From: JBHIBD01 sp046758865
GTDB lineage: Bacteria; Planctomycetota; Brocadiia; Brocadiales; Bathyanammoxibiaceae
DNA: 5,853 nucleotides
NCBI GenBank assembly: GCA_046758865.1
Contig: JBHIBD010000102.1
Location: forward strand, 1-5,853
Reading direction: 5' to 3'
In this document: piece after piece, positions 1 through 4,378 of the stretch
How the letters are laid out: each line of letters starts with the position of its first letter
How positions within the stretch are numbered: position 1 is the stretch's first letter
The notes under the pieces: model-generated
Database searches by the model: none
Seen by the model: only the letters and a program-made list of their open reading frames with translations
What the model was told of the DNA's origin: nothing
Position numbers and translations under genes: made by a program

Positions 1-440
1 CCCTGCCCTTCTATCATACCAAAGCCCATATTTATTGCAGTACTGAAGATAAGGCCACTTAGTGGGAATGAGAGCTCCTTGGCCTCCTTATTTAATGGGG
101 TCAGTTCCCACTCATCCCTCACATACCGCCACTTGAAAGACCTCTTGACCTCTTTTTCTTCACCTATGAAGGCTAGCTCCAGCATCCAGGCCCCATCCTG
201 ACCCCGTGTGCCGTTACCCGTGATGGTATCTACGTCTTTTTCCTCAGCCTTTTCTATGACCACGCTAATGACCTTTCTGACAGGTATGGTCTTTATACCC
301 GAGTGTATGTTTATGAAAATTTCTTTTTCAGGGGCCTGTTGAACCCCTTCTTCAGTTGCCGCGGTTGTTCCCGTGCCCCCCGCACAGAGAAACATAAGAC
401 ACAGAAGGATTAATGCCAGTGTTAACCTAGGACTTTTCAT
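1..440 (-). CDS. Exported protein of unknown function, N-terminal part (C-terminus beyond window)
   Basis: An open frame starts at ATG 440-438 and runs off the left edge without a stop, giving 146 complete codons. A strong Shine-Dalgarno AGGAGGA (complement of 451-457) lies 10 bases before the start. Residues 1-20 form a signal peptide: a basic start (MKSPR) and a hydrophobic core rich in Leu, with a likely signal peptidase I site near the TTAA segment at residues 25-28. Cysteines 14 and 19 are each preceded by Leu, which does not fit a lipobox, so a lipoprotein is less likely. The mature part is charged and soluble-looking, with a beta-like stretch (IFINIHSGIKTIPV, residues 41-54), then a Lys/Glu-rich middle with several Trp. 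It is probably periplasmic or outer-envelope associated. I do not recognise the family. It lies 19 bases downstream of the DHS-like gene and is probably the last or a later gene of the same operon. Confidence 0.75.
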   Translation of the reverse strand, partial: MKSPRLTLALILLCLMFLCAGGTGTTAATEEGVQQAPEKEIFINIHSGIKTIPVRKVISVVIEKAEEKDVDTITGNGTRGQDGAWMLELAFIGEEKEVKRSFKWRYVRDEWELTPLNKEAKELSFPLSGLIFSTAINMGFGMIEGQ

Positions 441-450
441 CTACGGGACA

Positions 451-457
451 TCCTCCT
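451..457 (-). promoter_or_regulatory. Ribosome binding site of the exported-protein gene
   Basis: On the minus strand these bases read AGGAGGA, near-perfect for pairing with the 16S rRNA 3' end, with a 10-base spacer to ATG 440. It is the strongest such site in the leftward cluster. It fixes the start of this gene, which is absent from a simple complete-ORF view because the frame has no stop inside the window. Confidence 0.75.
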
Positions 458-459
458 GG

Positions 460-1419
460 TTAAAGTAAAGAGAGTATTCCCATCCTCAGCAAGGGTAACA
501 TTATCTCAAGATGCCCTGTCAGGGAGTGGCCTTGTTCAGTAGGACGCTGGACGACGTTTACCGTCGGCCGATAGTGCCTCAGCATGTCTATGTCTACCGT
601 TACGAAGCTCTCCACCTTATTGCCCAGGTTTCTTGCTACAGATAGGCACTTCAGGAATACTTCTGGCATCACAACGGCGGAGCCCATATTTAACCATACA
701 CCCCCTTCGAGTTTTGCCACCACCCCTGCCAAAATGCGGAAGTCTATGTGGCTGGATTCACCTAAATCACTCCCCGATACGTTTGGGTGCATGTGAACAG
801 TATCAGCACCTATGGTTACATGAACCGTTGCAGGTACTTCCAGCCTCTCTGCCGCAGCCAAAATACTGTAGCCGGCGAATTCACCACCGTCCTCATTGAT
901 TTTTTTCCCGAGTGCCGCACCAAGGCCAATACCTTCTTGCGCCCCTTGAGAGGAGGCTTCTTGGAAGGCCTCGGCAGTCTCCCGCGCCATGCCAAAGCTT
1001 CCGTCCTTAAGGGTCACTTTCACGTCCTCAGAGGTGTGCCCAACCAGGGATATCTCGTAGTCGTGAATGGCCCCTGCACTGTTCATGGCAACAGTACTAA
1101 CAATGCCCTGCTCCATTAGGTTTATTACCAGGGGTGATAGGCCACACTTTATCACATGTGCCCCCATAGCCATCACCACTGGGAGGTGTTTCTTGCGGGC
1201 TTCTACAATGGCCTTGATAACCTTTATTAGACCCTCTGCCGCTAGGGTCTTCGGTAAGGAGTCCAAGAATTCTCCAAAATCCCTGGGTGGAGGAAGCGGT
1301 CTTGCAAACTGCTTGACATTTACAAGACTCTTTCTATCTTTTATGGAGTAAGTCTTTAAACCAGCGAGACTTAGTGGCTTGCCCAGCTCCTTTTCTAGCA
1401 CCTTGCCAACTTCTTTCAT
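460..1419 (-). CDS. Conserved protein distantly resembling deoxyhypusine synthase (DHS-like fold); function unknown
   Basis: 319 residues from ATG 1419, TAA at 462-460. An in-frame GTG at 1425-1423 overlaps the lpxK stop (GTGA) and lies 7 bases after an AAAAGG stretch, so it may be the true start; the upstream extension to 1515 lies inside lpxK and is not credible. Glycine-rich segments typical of an NAD-binding Rossmann-like DHS fold are visible: GAHVIKCGLSPLVI (87-100), AMNSAGAIHDYEI (111-123, comparable to the TTAGGVEEDL region of DHS), GADTVHMHPNVSGSD (204-218) and GGVWLNMGSAVVMPEV (239-254). The resemblance to DHS is from memory of motifs, not alignment. No lysine follows K268, so the DHS catalytic Lys (K329 in the human enzyme) appears absent and hypusine-type chemistry is doubtful. 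No signal peptide or membrane segment is apparent, so it is probably cytoplasmic. It is coupled to lpxK upstream and followed by an exported protein, hinting at an envelope-related or polyamine/NAD-linked role, which is inference only. Confidence 0.8.
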   Translation of the reverse strand: MKEVGKVLEKELGKPLSLAGLKTYSIKDRKSLVNVKQFARPLPPPRDFGEFLDSLPKTLAAEGLIKVIKAIVEARKKHLPVVMAMGAHVIKCGLSPLVINLMEQGIVSTVAMNSAGAIHDYEISLVGHTSEDVKVTLKDGSFGMARETAEAFQEASSQGAQEGIGLGAALGKKINEDGGEFAGYSILAAAERLEVPATVHVTIGADTVHMHPNVSGSDLGESSHIDFRILAGVVAKLEGGVWLNMGSAVVMPEVFLKCLSVARNLGNKVESFVTVDIDMLRHYRPTVNVVQRPTEQGHSLTGHLEIMLPLLRMGILSLL

Positions 1420-1421
1420 GT

Positions 1422-2492
1422 TCACTTGATTACCTTTTCCAGTTTTTCTGATAGTACATCGAGTCCGTTTGTGACCCTCATCTCTACCCTCAGTGAAAGT
1501 ATGGGGTTCTGCCACACATGGTTTACCGTTCTCTTAATCTTGACAAAATCCTTTTGGGTTGTAACGACGGCATCTACGCCAAGTTTTGAGGCCTCACTGT
1601 CTATTGTTGCCAGCTCGTTGGTACTGTAATGATGGTGGTCAGGAAAGTCCTTGAATCTTACTACATCTGCACCTGCGAAGTGGAGTGTTTTCTCAAAGGA
1701 TTCTGGATTTCCAAGTCCGCAAAAGGCGTAAAGTTTTTTGTCCCTTAGCCAAGGAATTTCAAGGCGCTGACCCGTAATGTCTTCAAGGTATAAGGGATGG
1801 TGGACGGCTTCTAAGATGGGTATGTGGCAGTCTATCTCACCAAGACGTTTCTTGGTGGCCTGTATCTCCATTGGCCCACACAGGTCTATGCGGGATAGTA
1901 TAAATAGGTTTGCCCTGTTAAGGTTGTTTAACGGCTCTCTTAGTGTGCCGGCTGGTACCAAGCTGCCGTTTCCGAAAGGTTCCAGGCCATCTATTACCAC
2001 TATGTCTAGGTCCCTGGCAAGCCCCCAGTGCTGAAATCCGTCGTCCAGGAGTAGACAATCCGGTCTGTAATTCTTCAGGGCCTCTCTGGCAGTGGAGAGC
2101 CTATCTTTTCCCAGTAAGATGGGTACGTCGGGGAGCTTTTCCGAAAACTCTAGATATTCGTCATTTACTTGGTCATCTCCTATCTTCATTCCGGCGTAAC
2201 CCCTGCTCAGTATAGCCACCTTTTTGCCCCTGTCCAAGAGGAATTTTGTTAAAAGCTCTAAAAACGGCGTCTTCCCCGTACCACCGATGGTGATGTTACC
2301 TACGCTTATTACCGGCACCGGGAGGGGGACGCTCTTGAATACGCCGTATCGGTATAGTAATTCCCTCAGCATAAGAAGTGCGTAGTAGAAGTAGGAAAGT
2401 GAAGAAAGCACCGACAGGGCTAGTGAGGAAAGAGGCCCCTTCCGGTCTTTCCTAATAGTGGAGAGATAAAGACTCCTCAACTTCTGTACCAC
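1422..2492 (-). CDS. lpxK: Tetraacyldisaccharide 4'-kinase (lipid A biosynthesis)
   Basis: LpxK phosphorylates the 4' position of tetraacyldisaccharide-1-phosphate with ATP, making lipid IVA at the inner face of the cytoplasmic membrane. Counting from GTG 2492 (356 residues), a hydrophobic membrane-associating helix (about 23-47) precedes the P-loop GNITIGGTGKT (65-75). Then come SRGY (96-99), the conserved DDGFQH (150-155), LVPAGTLREP (178-187), FPDHHHY (283-289, containing the conserved catalytic-region His) and TTQKD (311-315). All hallmark motifs are intact, so it should be active. Start choice is uncertain. TTG 2537 gives 371 residues and has GGAAG 7 bases upstream, but overlaps the HNH gene by 35 bases. 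GTG 2492 lies 10 bases after the HNH stop and better matches the usual N-terminus length of the family. The TGA at 1424-1422 overlaps or abuts the start of the next gene. Its presence implies an LPS-bearing outer membrane. Confidence 0.93.
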   Translation of the reverse strand: MVQKLRSLYLSTIRKDRKGPLSSLALSVLSSLSYFYYALLMLRELLYRYGVFKSVPLPVPVISVGNITIGGTGKTPFLELLTKFLLDRGKKVAILSRGYAGMKIGDDQVNDEYLEFSEKLPDVPILLGKDRLSTAREALKNYRPDCLLLDDGFQHWGLARDLDIVVIDGLEPFGNGSLVPAGTLREPLNNLNRANLFILSRIDLCGPMEIQATKKRLGEIDCHIPILEAVHHPLYLEDITGQRLEIPWLRDKKLYAFCGLGNPESFEKTLHFAGADVVRFKDFPDHHHYSTNELATIDSEASKLGVDAVVTTQKDFVKIKRTVNHVWQNPILSLRVEMRVTNGLDVLSEKLEKVIK

Positions 2493-2502
2493 CGCCTTCT
2501 CT

Positions 2503-3138
2503 TTACTTAAGGGGTACAGACCAATAAGCGTGGTCAAGGAACTGCTTCCAGGAGCTGTATGTGTCGGAACTCAGCTTCAGGGTAATTATAGGGCTGTGTT
2601 TTGGCACAAAGGGTTTGCGAATTAACTTAAGGCCAGCCTCTTTGGGGGTCTTGCCGCCCTTTCGCTTATTGCAATCGGTGCAGGCGCAGACTATATTTGT
2701 CCAGGTGGTCTCTCCTCCCCTTGCCCTTGGCACCACGTGGTCAAGGCTAAGTTCTGAAGTAGGGAACTTTTCACCGCAATACTGACAGTGATTCCCGTCC
2801 CTGGCAAAGATATTTCTCCGGTTAAACTTCACACCCCACTTAGGTGTACTGTCGTAGAATAGGAGGCGTATTATCCTCGGCACCTGTATGTCTATGGAAA
2901 CGGTCTTTATCCAACTTACCTCGTCCTCTTCTGGTAGTCCAAGTTGTGACCTGAGCAAAGATATGTCTTGCCAGGTCCCCATGTTGTAGGAACTGAACTT
3001 GCCATCATCTATCGATACCACCTCGGCAGAGTTCTTGTACAGCAGAGTAATAGCGCGCCTTGCGCTAACAATATTCATTGCGACAAAGAACTTATTTAGA
3101 ACCAGGACGCTTGATTCCAGTGCGTGCATTCTTGCCAT
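2503..3138 (-). CDS. HNH endonuclease family protein
   Basis: 211 residues from ATG 3138 to TAA at 2505-2503. The start is supported by AAAGGG on the minus strand, about 7 bases upstream inside the end of leuB; an internal ATG (residue 4) is a weaker choice. The C-terminal half holds a classic HNH beta-beta-alpha-metal domain: RNIFARDGNHCQYCGEKF (108-125) gives the first zinc pair C118/C121, LSLDHVVPRARGG (130-142) gives catalytic-type H134, N148 is the middle Asn, and CTDCNKRKGG (153-162) supplies C153/C156 and N157. The N-terminal ~100 residues match the accessory region of the widespread chromosomal single-copy HNH family (COG1403-like), whose biological role is poorly defined; it is not a restriction enzyme with a partner methylase here. 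No membrane or export signal is seen. It sits 2 bases after leuB and just before lpxK, so it is co-expressed with both. The family call is firm; the DNA or RNA substrate is unknown. Confidence 0.92.
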   Translation of the reverse strand: MARMHALESSVLVLNKFFVAMNIVSARRAITLLYKNSAEVVSIDDGKFSSYNMGTWQDISLLRSQLGLPEEDEVSWIKTVSIDIQVPRIIRLLFYDSTPKWGVKFNRRNIFARDGNHCQYCGEKFPTSELSLDHVVPRARGGETTWTNIVCACTDCNKRKGGKTPKEAGLKLIRKPFVPKHSPIITLKLSSDTYSSWKQFLDHAYWSVPLK

Positions 3139-3140
3139 AT

Positions 3141-4202
3141 CTACACCCTTTCGATTTCCTCAGCAACCATGTCGCCTACCTCCTGTGTGGAGGCCCCCAT
3201 CTTGCCTGCCTCCATACCCTTTAGTCTGGTGGAAACTACCTTCTTAACTGCCTCCTCCACGTCTCCGGCAGATTCTGCCTCTCCCAGGTGGTCGAGCATC
3301 ATGGCACATGCACAGATGGCCGCTAGTGGGTTAGCGATATTTTTCCCAGCATACTTCGGCGCTGAGCCACCTATGGGCTCAAACATCGAAACACCCTCTG
3401 GGTTTATATTGCCACCAGCAGCTATACCCAATCCTCCCTGTATCATCGCCCCAAGGTCGGTTATTATATCACCAAACATGTTGTCTGTAACAATTACGTC
3501 AAAATGCTCAGGGTTTTTTACCATCCACATACACGTAGCATCCACGTGGGCATACTCGGTAGTTACATCGGGGTATTCCCTGGCCACTTCTTCAAACACT
3601 CTCATCCACAGGTCATGCGCATAGTTCAGGACATTCGTCTTGCCACACAGGAGCAACCTTTTTGCCCTATTATTTCTCTTTTTAGTCAACTCAAAGGCGT
3701 AACGCACACAACGCTCAACGCCTATTCGGGTGTTGACCATCTCCTGCACGGCGACCTCTTGGGGGGTCCCTCTCCTGAGAAAACCCCCGGAGCCTATGTA
3801 AAGTCCCTCCGTATTCTCCCTGACAACTACAAAGTCTATGTCTTCAGGTTTCTTGTCCTTTAACGGGCAATCTACGCCAGGGTAGAGCCTTACTGGTCTG
3901 AGATTTATATACTGGTCCAGCTCAAAACGTATTCTCAGCAGCAGGCCGCGCTCCAGAATGCCTGGGGCTACATCAGGATGCCCCACTGCGCCCATATATA
4001 TGGCACTAAAACCCTTAAACTCCTCCAAAATGTTGTCGGGGAGGGTTTCACCAGTCTTTAGGTAATGACCTCCCCCCAAATCGTAATGCTCTAACTCACA
4101 TTTGAAGCCCCTTTTATTGCCTACGGCTTTAAGGACTTTTAGCCCTTCTCGGATTATTTCTGGTCCTATTCCATCTCCCAGTATTACGGCTATTTTGTGC
4201 AC
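3141..4202 (-). CDS. leuB: 3-isopropylmalate dehydrogenase-type beta-decarboxylating dehydrogenase
   Basis: 353 residues, starting at GTG 4202 and ending TAG 3143-3141. It oxidatively decarboxylates 3-isopropylmalate to 2-oxoisocaproate in leucine synthesis (cytoplasmic, Mg/Mn dependent). Visible motifs are the N-terminal ILGDGIGPEII (7-17), ERGLLLRIRFELDQYINLRP (84-103) with substrate-binding Arg residues, VVRENTEGLY (126-135), GKTN (187-190, catalytic Lys188), HVDATCMWMV (219-228, D221) and TDNMFGDIITDLGA (239-252, metal-binding D245/D249). Length and motif spacing match the short LeuB variant known from Geobacter-like genomes. The cofactor segment reads FEPIGGSAPKYAG (274-286): the usual His is Gly, and the Asp-Ile typical of NAD-dependent LeuB is Lys-Tyr, as in NADP-dependent isocitrate dehydrogenase. 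Homoisocitrate- or tartrate-type activity cannot be excluded, as no leuA/C/D neighbour is present. The start has no good Shine-Dalgarno, and an in-frame TAA three codons upstream leaves no alternative upstream start. First gene of the leftward operon. Confidence 0.9.
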   Translation of the reverse strand: MHKIAVILGDGIGPEIIREGLKVLKAVGNKRGFKCELEHYDLGGGHYLKTGETLPDNILEEFKGFSAIYMGAVGHPDVAPGILERGLLLRIRFELDQYINLRPVRLYPGVDCPLKDKKPEDIDFVVVRENTEGLYIGSGGFLRRGTPQEVAVQEMVNTRIGVERCVRYAFELTKKRNNRAKRLLLCGKTNVLNYAHDLWMRVFEEVAREYPDVTTEYAHVDATCMWMVKNPEHFDVIVTDNMFGDIITDLGAMIQGGLGIAAGGNINPEGVSMFEPIGGSAPKYAGKNIANPLAAICACAMMLDHLGEAESAGDVEEAVKKVVSTRLKGMEAGKMGASTQEVGDMVAEEIERV

Positions 4203-4227
4203 TTGTTTTTAAACAGGAGTTTTTCAC

Positions 4228-4244
4228 AGCTCAAATATTAAGCT
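4228..4244. promoter_or_regulatory. Imperfect palindrome at the predicted leuB transcription start (possible operator)
   Basis: The 17 bases AGCTCAAATATTAAGCT pair end to end with AGCT/AGCT arms and two further A-T pairs inside, with two mismatches around a single central base. The element begins right after the leuB -10 box and covers the expected start point near 4242, a position where a bound repressor would block transcription. It is AT-rich, so chance is a real alternative. Confidence 0.25.
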
Positions 4245-4248
4245 CTTT

Positions 4249-4277
4249 ATTTTAATAAGATTAGGCAGTGTTTTCAA
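4249..4277 (-). promoter_or_regulatory. sigma70-type promoter of the leuB operon
   Basis: On the minus strand, TTGAAA (4277-4272, five of six consensus bases) is followed by an exactly 17-base spacer and TAAAAT (4254-4249, five of six). This predicts a transcription start near 4242 and a 5' leader of about 40 bases before the GTG at 4202. It is the only good promoter found for the leftward cluster; no convincing internal promoter was seen, which fits a single operon. Confidence 0.7.
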
Positions 4278-4293
4278 GCAAAATTGTAGTAAA

Positions 4294-4308
4294 AGGACAC
4301 ACCGTCCT
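4294..4308. repeat. Short inverted repeat between the divergent promoters
   Basis: AGGAC, a 5-base loop (ACACC), then GTCCT: perfect 5-bp arms. It sits in the 37 bases separating the leuB -35 box (4272-4277) from the priA -35 box (4315-4320), nearly at the midpoint, so it could serve as a shared operator. Arms of 5 bp are short enough to occur by chance. Confidence 0.3.
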
Positions 4309-4314
4309 ACGCAG

Positions 4315-4343
4315 TTGACAGTGTGCGGAATGTGTGCTAAAAT
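4315..4343 (+). promoter_or_regulatory. Near-consensus sigma70 promoter of priA with extended -10
   Basis: TTGACA (4315-4320, perfect -35), a 17-base spacer, and TAAAAT (4338-4343, five of six), preceded by TG one base upstream (4335-4336), giving the extended -10 TGCTAAAAT. The predicted start is near 4350, with a leader of about 29 bases carrying the GGAGGA ribosome site. This is the best promoter in the window and suggests strong constitutive expression, unless it is modulated by the adjacent inverted repeat. Confidence 0.82.
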
Positions 4344-4366
4344 CTCGTAATTTAACACTCAAACAC

Positions 4367-4372
4367 GGAGGA
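4367..4372 (+). promoter_or_regulatory. Ribosome binding site of priA
   Basis: GGAGGA with a 6-base spacer to GTG 4379. It decides the start: another in-frame GTG at 4334 lies inside the promoter -10 region, upstream of the predicted transcript start, and is excluded. Confidence 0.85.
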
Positions 4373-4378
4373 CGTTGG

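Noticed and set aside
584..1351. Four plus-strand open frames opposite the DHS-like gene
   Set aside because: They overlap each other in different frames, encode no recognisable motif and lie antisense to a conserved protein.
1420..1515. N-terminal extension of the DHS-like protein up to 1515
   Set aside because: The extra residues are a charged, basic stretch read from the out-of-frame end of lpxK; the GTG 1425 or ATG 1419 starts at the lpxK stop are far more plausible.
2503..3138. HNH gene as part of a restriction or anti-phage defence system
   Set aside because: There is no methylase, helicase or toxin-like partner nearby; it sits in a housekeeping operon and matches the widespread chromosomal HNH family.
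3124..3863. Plus-strand open frames of 166 and 119 codons opposite leuB
   Set aside because: The opposite strand encodes the complete LeuB motifs; these are compositional shadows.
4162..4227. Possible leader peptide starting GTG 4227 in the leuB leader
   Set aside because: The frame runs on into leuB out of frame rather than ending in the leader, contains no run of Leu codons, and no attenuator hairpin with a T-run is visible.
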